From Allotamlana fucoidanivorans (GTDB lineage Bacteria > Bacteroidota > Bacteroidia > Flavobacteriales > Flavobacteriaceae): a stretch of DNA of 64,000 nt. This document shows, in pieces, positions 7,778 to 18,000 of this stretch; the first letter of the stretch is position 1, and each line of letters opens with the position of its first letter. The DNA is taken from assembly GCF_045788535.1 (NCBI RefSeq), contig NZ_CP074074.1, positions 1,116,001 through 1,180,000 of the forward strand. Direction: 5' to 3'. Under the pieces are notes generated by a model. That model was not told the DNA's origin, searched no databases, and saw nothing but the letters and a program-made list of their open reading frames with translations. A program made the position numbers and the translations under genes.

Positions 7778-9442
7778 ATGAGTTTAAGAACGTTGATTTT
7801 AATTATTATGAATAGCTTGATATTATTAGTTATAATAATGTTGTCTATTACCTTTTACAATCAATTTTCAAATACGATAGATGATAGAATTCTCCGTCAG
7901 TTAAACTCTATAAAAACATTAAAAAAAGTTCAAATTGAAAGCCTATTGCAAAATGAATGGGATGCCTTTGTTAGTAATCATACATCAAGTGATTCATTAG
8001 ACAGCTTAAATATCCATGTACCAAATGAGGTTATAAAAAGTTCAGGAATTTATGACTTCACAAACTATCATCAAGATGGAAATACCTCTATAGTTTTAGT
8101 GATAAAAGAAGGGTATGAAATAAAGACTAAGTGTATAAATCAGGATAAAATCACTGCAATATTACTGGAGCGTACAGGAATGGGGAATAGCGGTGAATCT
8201 TATTTGGTTGGTCAAGATTTCAAAATGAGATCGCCCTCACGGTTTTTACCTAAAAAAACGCCATCAAATATAGTAGTTAATACCAAAGGTGTGATAGATG
8301 CGTTTTCAAGTAAAAAAGAAAGTGGTAAAGGTGTGTTTAAAGATTATAGGGGGGTTGAGGTATATAGCGCTTATGGGTTTATAAATGTATCTAATCTCAA
8401 TTTGGTTATTCTTTCAGAGATGGATTTAAGTGAGGCCACAGCACCTTTGCAAAAATTAAAAATCAGGCTTTTAGGTTTAATTTTCATCATCATGTTAGTA
8501 GCCATTGTTTTATCATTATTTCTAACAAAGATTATTACAACTCCAGTAATTAATATGCAGCGAAGCCTTAAAATTATGGCTGCTGGTGATTATAATGAAA
8601 TAAATGAATTTAAAAAGGTTTCCAATGAAATAAGGGAAATGTTTGATGCTTTAGCACAATTAAAAAAATCACTTCAAGGTGCCGTAAATTTTTCTAATGA
8701 AATAGGTGATATGAATTTAAACGCGCAATATGAACCCAAAAGTGAGCATGATTTATTAGGTATGAGTTTAATCAAAATGCGTGATAAATTAATTGAATTT
8801 AGAAGTAACGAAACCAAAAACAGCATGGAAACCAAACGCCTATTAGTAGATGGTTTAGAGAAAGAAAGGCAACGATTAGCTCGTGAGCTTCATGATGGTA
8901 TTGGGCCCATATTAACCTCGTTAAAGTTTTATATTGAAAATAAGATAGAAAGTAAAACCCAAAGGTTAGAAATGAAGAAAATAGTAGATGCTACTATTTC
9001 AGAAATTCGTTTAATGTCAAACGCTTTAATGCCTTCAAATCTTGATGATTTTGGAGTAGGAGCAGCTATGACAAATTTTGTTGATAACATTAAAAAATAC
9101 TCCGATGTTGATATTGTTTTTGAAGATTTAACCAAAACAGAGCACAGTAAAATTACCAAAAATCAAGCTATTAATATCTTCAGAATTGGGCAAGAATTAA
9201 TAAACAACGCTTTAAAGCACGCCAATGCCACACACATCAGGTTATCGTTATCTGAGTTTGATCATTTTATTTCATTTTTTTATTTTGATGATGGGAAAGG
9301 TTTTAATATTCATGAGGTAAAGCTGGGTTCTGGTATTATAAACATTAAAGAACGTGTTGATATTTGTAACGGTAGTGTTCAAATTAATTCCAAACAAGGA
9401 AGCACTACTTTTGAAATTGAATTACCTATAGACGATGAATGA
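7778..9442 (+). CDS. Sensor histidine kinase (NarL-type, HisKA_3)
   Basis: A 554-residue membrane kinase. Order of parts: TM1 (about 5-25), an extracytoplasmic sensor region with SGESYLVGQDFKMRSPSR (a Cache-type signature), TM2 (about 230-250), a HAMP-like linker, a HisKA_3 dimerisation helix with the phospho-acceptor H372 in LARELHDGIGPILTSLK, and a HATPase_c domain with the N box (GQELINNALKHAN) and G boxes (DDGKGFN, GSGIINIKERV). It should autophosphorylate in response to an unknown extracellular ligand and pass phosphate to the adjacent regulator, whose start overlaps its stop by 8 nt. Confidence 0.93.
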   Translation: MSLRTLILIIMNSLILLVIIMLSITFYNQFSNTIDDRILRQLNSIKTLKKVQIESLLQNEWDAFVSNHTSSDSLDSLNIHVPNEVIKSSGIYDFTNYHQDGNTSIVLVIKEGYEIKTKCINQDKITAILLERTGMGNSGESYLVGQDFKMRSPSRFLPKKTPSNIVVNTKGVIDAFSSKKESGKGVFKDYRGVEVYSAYGFINVSNLNLVILSEMDLSEATAPLQKLKIRLLGLIFIIMLVAIVLSLFLTKIITTPVINMQRSLKIMAAGDYNEINEFKKVSNEIREMFDALAQLKKSLQGAVNFSNEIGDMNLNAQYEPKSEHDLLGMSLIKMRDKLIEFRSNETKNSMETKRLLVDGLEKERQRLARELHDGIGPILTSLKFYIENKIESKTQRLEMKKIVDATISEIRLMSNALMPSNLDDFGVGAAMTNFVDNIKKYSDVDIVFEDLTKTEHSKITKNQAINIFRIGQELINNALKHANATHIRLSLSEFDHFISFFYFDDGKGFNIHEVKLGSGIINIKERVDICNGSVQINSKQGSTTFEIELPIDDE

Positions 9443-10067
9443 AATTAGACTTATTATTGCCGATGACCATGAACTTTTTAGAAATGGTTTAAAAGAGCTC
9501 TTAAAAAAATATGATGATGTACATGTTGTAACATGTGTTGCTGATGGTGTAGCGTTTTTTGAAGCTCTAGATAATGAAAAAAATATTGATATTGTATTGC
9601 TTGATATTGGGATGCCTCATATGGATGGTTTTGAAGTTTTAAATAAAATAAAGGCTTTAAACGCCTCTATAAAGCCTATAATCATCTCAATGCATGATGA
9701 TGGTAATTACATTGCTAAATGTGCTAAAAGTGGCGCATATGGCTATTTATTAAAGAATACAGATCAAGAAGAACTTATAAAAGTAATTAGAATTGTAAGT
9801 CAAGGAAAGAAATATTTTAGCCCTAGTATTTCAGAGAAGATGATAAACTTCATGTCGGTTCAGAGTGTGAGTAAGGATATTTTGTCTAATAAAGAAACTG
9901 AGGTTTTAGGGTTAATATCTGAAGGATTAACCACTAAAGAAATTGCTGCTAAATTATTTGTAAGTTCAAGAACTATTGAAACACACAGAGCTAATATCTT
10001 AAAAAAGCTTGAAGTGAAAAACACGGCTGAACTAATTAAAAAGGCCACTCAAATGAATCTTATATAG
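9435..10067 (+). CDS. NarL/FixJ-family response regulator
   Basis: A 210-residue two-domain regulator. The receiver domain has the acidic pocket DDH (10-12), phospho-acceptor D57 in LLDIGMPHMDG, a switch serine in IISMH and the conserved lysine in YLLKN. The C-terminal LuxR-type helix-turn-helix reads LSNKETEVLGLISEGLTTKE then IAAKLFVSSRTIETH. It is translationally coupled to the upstream kinase. A NarL-style spaced palindrome lies 178 nt after its stop, upstream of the secreted repeat gene, and is a plausible target. Confidence 0.95.
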   Translation: MNEIRLIIADDHELFRNGLKELLKKYDDVHVVTCVADGVAFFEALDNEKNIDIVLLDIGMPHMDGFEVLNKIKALNASIKPIIISMHDDGNYIAKCAKSGAYGYLLKNTDQEELIKVIRIVSQGKKYFSPSISEKMINFMSVQSVSKDILSNKETEVLGLISEGLTTKEIAAKLFVSSRTIETHRANILKKLEVKNTAELIKKATQMNLI

Positions 10068-10244
10068 TGGGAGTATTGATATAACTTTTATGTTATGTTT
10101 CCAATTTTTGAAAATCTAAATGATTTTGTGTGGGGCCAGCCGAGTCGAGACCTAAATTGAAAAGAACTAATTTCAAGACTTCGAGACCAATTGTGAATTG
10201 ACATCATGAATATTACGTTCTCATGTCGAGTTTATTTAGCATAA

Positions 10245-10264
10245 TATCCGTATTTATACGGATA
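10245..10264. promoter_or_regulatory. Perfect 9-2-9 palindrome, candidate response-regulator operator
   Basis: TATCCGTAT-TT-ATACGGATA is a perfect inverted repeat with a 2-bp centre. It lies 46 nt upstream of the -7-like element of the repeat-protein gene and 178 nt after a NarL-type regulator gene. NarL-family dimers classically bind heptamers arranged 7-2-7, which this contains. Function is inferred from geometry and location. Confidence 0.5.
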
Positions 10265-10309
10265 CTATTTACGTGGTTTCTCATAGTCCATAACCCTTAG
10301 TTTTGAATG

Positions 10310-10317
10310 TAAATTTG
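10310..10317 (+). promoter_or_regulatory. Putative -7 element of the repeat-protein promoter
   Basis: TAAATTTG matches TAnnTTTG 24 nt before the ATG at 10342. No convincing -33 TTTG is seen at the usual distance, consistent with an activator-dependent promoter. Confidence 0.4.
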
Positions 10318-10341
10318 TAATGAATTTAAAACGGAGAAATT

Positions 10342-10686
10342 ATGAAGAAGTTAGTAGTATTATTTGCACTAGTATTTGTTACAGTAACCGCATTTGCACA
10401 AGACAGAAATGGTTTAACAGGGCCAGCGTACAAAAATTACAAACCAAGTAAGCATAAAACAGAAGCTAAACCTGTTTATAATGCAAACCATAAAATAGGT
10501 TTAACAGGGCCAGCATATAAAAATTACAAACCAGGTAAAAGCAGTAATGAGGTAGAATATCAAGTTGTTTCTACAAATAATAGTAAAGCAGGTTTAACGG
10601 GACCAGCATATAAAAATCATAAACCTTGGAAAAACAATAAGGTTTCAAATGATAACACAGTTATTGCAACAGAGAATGAGCTATAA
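10342..10686 (+). CDS. Small secreted protein with three GLTGPAYKNYKP repeats
   Basis: A 114-residue protein. Residues 1-20 form a clean signal peptide ending AFAQ. The mature part has three near-identical 12-residue units, GLTGPAYKN(Y/H)KP, at residues 24, 53 and 84 (DNA 10411-10446, 10498-10533, 10591-10626), separated by hydrophilic Lys/Asn/Ser-rich linkers of 17 and 19 residues. There is no cysteine and no transmembrane segment after the signal. I do not recognise a named family; the repeat might be a peptide-sized functional unit or a cell-wall or ligand-binding motif. It follows a two-component pair and ends at a strong terminator. Confidence 0.82.
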   Translation: MKKLVVLFALVFVTVTAFAQDRNGLTGPAYKNYKPSKHKTEAKPVYNANHKIGLTGPAYKNYKPGKSSNEVEYQVVSTNNSKAGLTGPAYKNHKPWKNNKVSNDNTVIATENEL

Positions 10687-10710
10687 ATTACAGTTTGTTG
10701 GAATAAAAAG

Positions 10711-10743
10711 AAAAAAGCATTTAACTAATTAAATGCTTTTTTT
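10711..10743. terminator. Bidirectional terminator
   Basis: AAAAAAGCATTTAA-CTAA-TTAAATGCTTTTTTT is a perfect hairpin with A and T runs on the two sides, placed between convergent genes (repeat protein and SPFH protein). Confidence 0.85.
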
Positions 10744-10764
10744 ATGTGCTGTTTTTAAAACAAG

Positions 10765-11688
10765 TTATTTTTCATTTTTCTTTTTGGCTTCTTTCATAGC
10801 TTCACCTATTTGATTACTTGCTGTAAAACTTGCCACCATTTCGTTTAGCATATTGCTTCCAGCCTGCGGTGCATTTGGCAGTAATATCAGGTTGCTATTG
10901 GTTTCTTCACCCAGAGATTGTAAGGTATCGTAATGTTGGGTAACCACAATTAATGCTGATGCTTCTTGGCTATTAATACCAACCCGATTTAAAACTTCTA
11001 CAGATTCTTCTAAACCTCTTGCTATTTCTCTACGTTGATCAGCTATACCTTGACCTTGTAAGCGTTTGCTTTCGGCCTCTGCTTTAGCTTTTTCAACAAT
11101 TAAGATACGCTGTGCATCACCTTCATACTGAGCAGCTATTTTTTCACGTTCAGAGGCATTAATACGGTTCATAGCAGCTTTTACCTGTGCATCAGGATCA
11201 ATATCGGTTACTAAGGTTTTAATAATATCATACCCATATTCTATCATAGCATCATTCAATTCAGATTTTACAGCTATGGCAATGTCGTCTTTTTTAACAA
11301 AAACATCGTCTAGTTTCATTTTTGGAACTTCGGCACGTACTACATCAAACACGTAACTTGTAATTTGGTCATGCGGATAATCTAATTTATAAAAAGCATC
11401 ATAAACTTTTTCACGAATTACTTTATACTGTACAGAAACTTTAAGGCGTACAAATACATCATCCAAGGTTTTAGTTTCAACAATAACATCCAACTGTTGA
11501 ATTTTTAAACTGAGTTTACCTGCAATGCGATCAACTAATGGAATTTTAATTTGAAGTCCAGATTGACGAATACTTTGAAACCGACCAAAACGTTCTATAA
11601 TGGCAGCTGTTTGTTGTTTGACAATAAAAAAGGACGAGATTAAAATAAAGAGTCCAATAACAATAAATGGGATAGAAAAATAGCTCAT
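10765..11688 (-). CDS. SPFH/Band 7 membrane protein (stomatin/QmcA-like)
   Basis: A 307-residue protein with one N-terminal membrane anchor (IPFIVIGLFILISSFFIV), then an SPFH domain (VKQQTAAIIERFGRFQSI; QQLDVIVETKTLDDVFV) and a helical C-terminal region rich in Ala/Glu (INASEREKIAAQYEGDA), as in paraslipin/QmcA-type proteins. These form oligomeric membrane scaffolds and are often linked to FtsH-type proteases. No NfeD partner gene is adjacent. It is monocistronic and convergent with the repeat-protein gene. Confidence 0.92.
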   Translation of the reverse strand: MSYFSIPFIVIGLFILISSFFIVKQQTAAIIERFGRFQSIRQSGLQIKIPLVDRIAGKLSLKIQQLDVIVETKTLDDVFVRLKVSVQYKVIREKVYDAFYKLDYPHDQITSYVFDVVRAEVPKMKLDDVFVKKDDIAIAVKSELNDAMIEYGYDIIKTLVTDIDPDAQVKAAMNRINASEREKIAAQYEGDAQRILIVEKAKAEAESKRLQGQGIADQRREIARGLEESVEVLNRVGINSQEASALIVVTQHYDTLQSLGEETNSNLILLPNAPQAGSNMLNEMVASFTASNQIGEAMKEAKKKNEK

Positions 11689-11734
11689 AATATGATTTAA
11701 AAAAGGTTAAAAAATGTGAATTACTAATTTAAGT

Positions 11735-11742
11735 TATATTTG
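11735..11742 (+). promoter_or_regulatory. Putative -7 element
   Basis: TATATTTG (TAnnTTTG) lies 22 nt upstream of the ATG at 11765. No clear -33 box is seen. Confidence 0.38.
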
Positions 11743-11764
11743 TCATCAAACCTTACAAGATTCA

Positions 11765-12445
11765 ATGAAAAAACAATTTTACATATTAGTAGTAATAACG
11801 ACATGTTTTGTTACACTTGGTTTTGCGCAAAGAGCAAGTTACCAAATTAAAAATGGCTTTGCATTAACAGGTGGCCTCACGCAATTTGATATTATTACAG
11901 ATAATTTTAAAACCAAATCTGCCAATGGATTTTTAGGAGGCCTGGCTGCCGAGGTTGATATTCCGAACAAGTGGTACAACATTAGTTTTGGTATGCAACT
12001 TTCTGAAAATCATTTAGAAGTTTCGGCCAGACCAGCCTTAATCAGTAATGAAGAATCTAATATAGAATACAAATTATTTGCAGCGCAGGTGGCGATGTTG
12101 ATGCATATAAAAATAGTTCCATACCATTTTACTATTGATGTGGGTCCTATGTTGCAGTACAATGGAAAATTGGAATTGAAGGATGAAAACCAAAGTGGTT
12201 ACTATATTAATAATTATACCAATCTTATGGCAGAGGATATTTCTAATATTTCACAGTTTCATTTCAATGGGGCAGTAGGGGCTTCTGCTGGAATAAAGAA
12301 TTTCAAACTGAAAGCGCAATATATTTACGGTTTTACTAACATGCTAAAAAAGTTAGACAAAAAAGGACTAGATACATTAGGAGGAAAAGCGAATTTTGAA
12401 GGTCACCAAAGTATGTTGGTGTTAGGTGCTATGGTATCATTTTAA
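11765..12445 (+). CDS. Outer-membrane beta-barrel protein (PorT-like)
   Basis: A 226-residue protein with a signal peptide (residues 1-21, ending GFAQ) and alternating amphipathic strands such as FALTGGLTQFDIIT, YNISFGMQLSENHLEV and FTIDVGPMLQYNG. It ends in the aromatic residue expected of a barrel (LVLGAMVSF). This is the general outer-membrane beta-barrel/porin-family pattern (OMP_b-brl_2), and the cargo is unknown. Its 3' end overlaps that of the convergent SGNH gene by 9 nt. Confidence 0.83.
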   Translation: MKKQFYILVVITTCFVTLGFAQRASYQIKNGFALTGGLTQFDIITDNFKTKSANGFLGGLAAEVDIPNKWYNISFGMQLSENHLEVSARPALISNEESNIEYKLFAAQVAMLMHIKIVPYHFTIDVGPMLQYNGKLELKDENQSGYYINNYTNLMAEDISNISQFHFNGAVGASAGIKNFKLKAQYIYGFTNMLKKLDKKGLDTLGGKANFEGHQSMLVLGAMVSF

Positions 12446-13387
12446 AAGCTCCTGTATTTTTAAATCCAACTGATTTACTAAAGCATTTGTGGTGCTTATA
12501 TCATTTGATTTTACAGTTCGTCCTCGGGTATAGCCAATGTAATTTAACCAACCTTCTGATTGAATTTGTCGGCGTTTTGAAATAGTTTTAAATAAAGTAT
12601 CATTTTGAAGTAGCTTGAGTTCTGTTTGAGCCGTATTTAGTTTTATTTCAGGGTATAAATCTAACAGTATTTTTTTAGCCATATAAAAATGACCTATTTG
12701 GTTAGGATGCACACCATCTGGGATAAAAGTACCATCAGGGTTCTGTTTTTTTAGGGCTATTAATTTTTTGTTTAAATAAGCATGTAGGTTAATGGTTTTC
12801 ATATTATTAATTGACATTAACCAATTAGTATAGTGCTGTAAAACGGCATTATACTTATAGTAAGGATGCTTATATGATTGTGATTCAGAATCATTAAAAG
12901 AAATGCGGGTTCTTATAGGTTTTGGGTCAAAAACCGTTGGTGTTAAAAGTATAAGTTCTGCACCCGATTGTTCTACCTCATGCTTTAGTTTTTTAATACC
13001 ATTTTTATAGTGATTAAATCGGGTTGAATCTAGCTTTGAATAAATGCCATCATTCATACCATAGCACGCCATAACCAAGTCGGGTTGACTTAATTTTAAT
13101 GCGTCATCTAAACGATTGTGAACCCATGGTCTAGGAAACGGATGATTGGGTTCAGAATCTCCTGAAACGGTTTCACTTGATAAGCCAACGCTAATAATAT
13201 TTAGTTTTTTATCTGGGAAGTTTTTTCTCAAGTAATAGTCTAAAAAGTCAACATATAACCCATGTTGCGTAATACTATTTCCTAAAATTAATACGGTTTT
13301 ATTATGTAATGGATAGTCTGCTTCATGTTTCTGTTCACATGAAAAAAACAGAATAACACAAACAATATATACATAAAATAATTTCAT
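12437..13387 (-). CDS. SGNH/GDSL-hydrolase lipoprotein
   Basis: A 316-residue lipoprotein with signal MKLFYVYIVCVILFFSC, the Cys being the lipidation site. The SGNH blocks are present: block I VLILGNSITQHGLYV (catalytic Ser in GNS), block II Gly in SVGLSSETVSG, block III YGMNDG (Asn), and block V DGVHPNQIGH (Asp and His). It is probably an extracytoplasmic esterase, for example acting on acetylated polysaccharide; the substrate is unknown. The frame stays open 63 nt further upstream, but the ATG at 13385-13387 is chosen because the lipoprotein signal starts there. It lies 4 nt after gltX and is probably co-transcribed with it. Confidence 0.87.
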   Translation of the reverse strand: MKLFYVYIVCVILFFSCEQKHEADYPLHNKTVLILGNSITQHGLYVDFLDYYLRKNFPDKKLNIISVGLSSETVSGDSEPNHPFPRPWVHNRLDDALKLSQPDLVMACYGMNDGIYSKLDSTRFNHYKNGIKKLKHEVEQSGAELILLTPTVFDPKPIRTRISFNDSESQSYKHPYYKYNAVLQHYTNWLMSINNMKTINLHAYLNKKLIALKKQNPDGTFIPDGVHPNQIGHFYMAKKILLDLYPEIKLNTAQTELKLLQNDTLFKTISKRRQIQSEGWLNYIGYTRGRTVKSNDISTTNALVNQLDLKIQELLK

Positions 13388-13391
13388 TAAA

Positions 13392-14909
13392 CTATATGCT
13401 AATAGTGTTAATAGCGTTTTTAATACGTTTGATGCTTTCTTGTTTTCCAATCATAAATATGATATCAAAAACATCAGGCCCTTGTAGTGCTCCTACTAAA
13501 GCTAACCTAAGAGGCATCATAACTTTTCCGAAGCCGATATTATTTGAAGTTATCCAACCTTTAATAGTATTTTGAAGTGTCTCAACCGTAAAATCTTCAA
13601 TAGGATCCATTTGTGTAATAACCTCATTTAAAATATCCGAAGTACCTTCTTTAAAGGCCTTTTTAACCGCTTTATCGTCATAGGTTTCTGGTGCGATAAA
13701 AAAGAAATGACTCAAATCCCAAAAATCAGAAACAAAAGTAGCTCGCTCTTTTATCAGCTCAATGACGATAGCTATGAAGTTAATATCAATTTCGGCAAGT
13801 TCAGAGCGCTCTTGTTGAAAGGCTATAGCCAGCGCCTCATTACTTTGCTGTTGCATGTAATGGTGGTTAAACCATTTTATTTTATCAGGATCAAAACGTG
13901 CTCCAGATTTATTAACACGGTTCAAATCGAAAGCTTGAATAAGCTCTTCCATGCTAAAAATTTCTTGTTCGGTGCCCGGATTCCATCCTAAAAACGCTAA
14001 AAAATTAACCATAGCTTCAGGGAAATAACCATCCTCTTTATAGCCTCTTGAAGTTTCTTGTGTTTTAGGGTCTGTCCATTCTAAAGGAAAAACAGGAAAC
14101 CCTAGTTTATCACCATCACGTTTGCTTAATTTTCCTTTACCAGTGGGTTTCAAAATAAGAGGTAAATGGGCAAACTCTGGTGTCTCCCAATCAAGTGCTT
14201 GATAGAGTTGATAATGTAAGGCAAGCGAAGGCAACCATTCTTCACCACGAATAACATGGGTAATTTGCATTAAATGATCATCAACAATATTTGCTAAATG
14301 ATAAGTAGGCATACCATCGCTTTTAAACAACACCTTGTCATCAAGAACACTGGAATCTATTTTAATGTCACCACGAATAATATCTGTAAGATGCAGGGTT
14401 TGGTCTTGGGGTGATTTAAACCGAATAACATAGTCTTGACCCGCTTCTAATTTGGCTTGTACGTCTTCTGCACTTAATGACAACGAATTATTAAGTTTTA
14501 ATCTGTTATGCCAATTATAAATAAATGTTTTTCCTTTGGCTTCATGGTCCTTTCTATGGTAATCTAGTTCTTCAGCTGTATCAAAGGCATAGTACGCGTT
14601 TCCAGATGTAATCAATTGATCTGCATATTGTTTGTAAATATGTTTACGTTCACTTTGTCTGTAGGGTCCAAAGTTTCCTTCTTTACCAACACCCTCGTCA
14701 AAAGGCATACCACACCAATTCAACGCATTAATAATGTATTGTTCTGCACCTTCAACATACCTGTTTTGATCGGTATCTTCTATTCTTAAAATAAAATCAC
14801 CCCCGTGCTTTTTAGCAAATAAATAATTGAAAAGAGCGGTTCTTACTCCGCCAATATGTAAAGGTCCAGTTGGGCTTGGTGCAAAGCGCACACGAACGTT
14901 TTTAGCCAT
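13392..14909 (-). CDS. gltX: Glutamate-tRNA ligase
   Basis: A 505-residue class I synthetase that attaches glutamate to tRNA-Glu. HIGH motif: FAPSPTGPLHIGGVRTALFN (residues 8-27). KMSKS equivalent: GKLSKRDGD near residue 265. The length is normal. It ends with the anticodon-binding helical domain. A minus-strand TATCTTTG (plus 14927-14934) just upstream fits the Bacteroidetes -7 consensus. The SGNH lipoprotein gene follows after 4 nt. Confidence 0.96.
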   Translation of the reverse strand: MAKNVRVRFAPSPTGPLHIGGVRTALFNYLFAKKHGGDFILRIEDTDQNRYVEGAEQYIINALNWCGMPFDEGVGKEGNFGPYRQSERKHIYKQYADQLITSGNAYYAFDTAEELDYHRKDHEAKGKTFIYNWHNRLKLNNSLSLSAEDVQAKLEAGQDYVIRFKSPQDQTLHLTDIIRGDIKIDSSVLDDKVLFKSDGMPTYHLANIVDDHLMQITHVIRGEEWLPSLALHYQLYQALDWETPEFAHLPLILKPTGKGKLSKRDGDKLGFPVFPLEWTDPKTQETSRGYKEDGYFPEAMVNFLAFLGWNPGTEQEIFSMEELIQAFDLNRVNKSGARFDPDKIKWFNHHYMQQQSNEALAIAFQQERSELAEIDINFIAIVIELIKERATFVSDFWDLSHFFFIAPETYDDKAVKKAFKEGTSDILNEVITQMDPIEDFTVETLQNTIKGWITSNNIGFGKVMMPLRLALVGALQGPDVFDIIFMIGKQESIKRIKNAINTISI

Positions 14910-14926
14910 GTTTTGTAAATTTGTGG

Positions 14927-14934
14927 CAAAGATA
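14927..14934 (-). promoter_or_regulatory. Putative -7 element of the gltX promoter
   Basis: On the minus strand the sequence reads TATCTTTG, 17 nt before the gltX ATG, an exact TAnnTTTG match. Confidence 0.42.
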
Positions 14935-15021
14935 CAATTAACAGCTAATTATGAACCTTGTAAGAAATAAAATTGTAGTTTAGTTAGTTTTATATACTAT
15001 AGAAAGTGCATTACTTTAATT

Positions 15022-18000
15022 ATGAGTCATTTTGAAATCATTCAGCAAAAATTAGAAGCATTTATTAGGAGATATTATACTAATGAATTGTTAAGAGGGG
15101 GCATTTTGTTTTTTGCGATGGGCTTATTATATCTTTTGGTCACTTTGTTTATTGAGTATGTTTTCTGGATGGGTACTTTGGCTAGAACGTTGCTGTTTTG
15201 GATTTTTATTGTAGTGGAACTCGCTTTATTAACAAAGTTTATTTTTATTCCATTAGCCAAGCTTTTACGGTTAAAACAAGGGATAGATTATATTGAAGCA
15301 TCCAAACTTATTGGGAAACATTTTCCCGAGGTTAATGATAAGCTTTTAAACGTTCTGCAATTAAGTGCTGAACAGGAACATTCTGAATTGTTACTGGCAA
15401 GCATTGAACAAAAATCTTCTGCATTAACACCTATTCCTTTTAAGCTGGCTGTTAATTTTAAATCCAACTTGTCTTATTTAAAGTATGCGGCTATTCCTGT
15501 GGTAATCATTTTGGCTTCCTTAGTGTTTGGAAATTTGAGTTGGTTTAAAGATAGTTATGAGCGGGTTACGCATTACAAAACGGCTTATGAACCACCAGCA
15601 CCATTCCAATTTTTTATTGATAATAATGATTTAAAAGCCATTGAAAATCAAGATTTCAGACTTTTAGTAAGAACCATTGGTGAGGTGTCACCAGAAAATG
15701 CTAAAATTAGTTATAATGATGAAACCTACTATTTGCAACAGTTAGGTGTTGGAGTTTTTGAGTATGTGTTCGCTAAACCAAAAGCAAACATCCGTTTTCA
15801 ACTTGTAGGTAATACAATTGTCTCTAAGCCTTATATTTTAGAGGTGGTAGCAACCCCTTCTATTATTGATTTTGAAATGCAGATTGACTACCCAAGTTAC
15901 ACCTTAAAACCCGATGAGGTTGTTACCAGCACAGGGAATGCTACGGTACCAGAAGGTAGTCAGATAAAATGGATTTTAAAAACCAAAGCTACGGAAGAGG
16001 TTGTCATGCTTACACAGGATACTATCTCTTTTAAAAAAGAAAAGGAAGATCTGTTTACAACGTCAAAAAAGGTGTTAAAAGATTTTGCATATAGCTTAAG
16101 TACGAGTAATGAAAATTTAAAGGATTTTGAAAAATTAGATTTTACTATCAATAGTATTAAGGATGAACATCCTGAAATTTCTTTAAGGATGACAATTGAT
16201 AGTACCAACCATCAAAGCTTATATTTTTATGGTCAGGTAAGTGATGATTATGGTTTAAGCAAATTGCAACTAGTGTATTATCCTCAAGGAACTGAAGCTG
16301 AAAAGGAAAAGGATATCATACCACTAACCAAAGCAAATATTCAAGATTTTATTAGTGTATTCCCTAATAATTTAAACATTGAACCAGGTATTCCTTATGA
16401 ATTATATTTTCAAGTGTTTGATAATGATCAGGTTAATGGTCATAAAAGTGTAAAGAGTAACATTTATACATACAGAAAACTCACCAAGGAAGAAGAGGAG
16501 CGTAAGAATTTAAAGGAGCAGGAGAAGTCCATTGAGCAATTAAGTAAATCTTTAAACAAGTTTGATGAGCAGGAAGAAAAGCGAATAGAAGTAACCCAAA
16601 CTCAGAAAGAAAAATCCAACTTAAATTTTAACGATAAAGGTAAACTCAAGTCATTTTTAAAGCGACAAAAAGAGCAGGATGAAATGATGAAGGAGTTCAA
16701 TAAAAATTTTCAAAAGCGTCTTGAGGAGTTTGAAAAAGAACATATAAAAAATGATCAATTTACAGAGGATTTGAAAAAGCGCCTTGAAGAGAATGAAAAA
16801 AAATTAGAACAAGATGAAAAGTTGCTAAAGGAAATTGAAAAGATTCAGGAAAAAATAGGAAAGGAGGAATTAATCAATAAATTGGATGAGCTTGGTAAAC
16901 AAAATAAAAATAAAAAGCGAAGCCTTGAGCAATTGTTAGAGTTGACTAAGCGGTTTTATGTAGAGCAGAAGCTAGAGAAATTAAAACGTGATTTAGATAA
17001 TTTATCTGAAGCTCAAGAGAGCTTATCTTCAAAAGACCAAAAGGAAAACACAAAGGAAACCCAGGATAATTTAAATAAAAATTATAATCACATTTTAGAA
17101 GAATTAAATCAATTAGAAAAAAGTAGTAAACAGCTTAAAAAACCGATAGACATTCCAAGAGATCAGCTAGACGAAAATGAAGTTAAAAAGGATCAAGAGT
17201 CAGCTTCAGATTTTTTAGAAGAATTAGAGGAGCAAGATACGCAAGAGCTGAAAAATGAACGTTTCAAAAAGGCTCAGAAGCAACAAAGAAATGCCGCCAT
17301 AAAAATGAAGGAATTAAGCAAAAAGATGCAGAAAAGTATGCAAGCGTCTGGTGGCGAGCAAATACAAGAAGATATGGAAATGTTGCGACAGGTTTTAGAT
17401 AATGTGGTGTTATTCTCTTTTAATCAGGAAGCTTTGATGAATAAGTTTAAACAAGTAGATCCTGAACATAATGAACTTGGAAAATATTTAAAGAAACAAA
17501 ACAGTTTGAGAGAGCATTTTGAATATATTGATGATAGTTTATTTGCCTTGTCTTTGCGCCAACCTAAATTATCAGAGGAGGTTAATAAGGAAATTACAGA
17601 GGTATATTATAATATTGATAAAGTGTTACAAGTTATGGCAGATGGCCAAATGTATCAAGGTATATCAAGTCAGCAATTCACAGTAACTGCAGCTAACAAT
17701 CTAGCCGATATATTAAGTGACATTCTTGATAATATGCAAGAAAGTTTAAGTATGTCGGAAGGACAAGGTGGACAAGGAGATATGCAATTGCCTGATATCA
17801 TTATGAGCCAGGAAGAGTTAAATAAAATGATGGAAGAAGGTATGAAGCAAGGTCAAAGTAAAGGTGATCAAACACCTGATAAAGGAAAACAAGGTAATAA
17901 TACAGAAAATAACGAAGAGGGTGAGAGTAAAGGAGAGAAAAAAAATGGATCAAATAAAGTAGATGAAGAAGGTTATGAAGAAGGACAAGAGGCGTTGATT

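Noticed and set aside
10068..10244. REP-like copies upstream of the repeat-protein gene (phrases such as ACTTCGAGACC)
   Set aside because: They share only CTTCGA-type hexamers with the rfb-locus family and lack the GCTCAG half.
13388..13450. Upstream extension of the SGNH hydrolase by 21 codons into gltX
   Set aside because: The lipoprotein signal begins at the internal ATG (13387); the extension would bury it and overlaps gltX.
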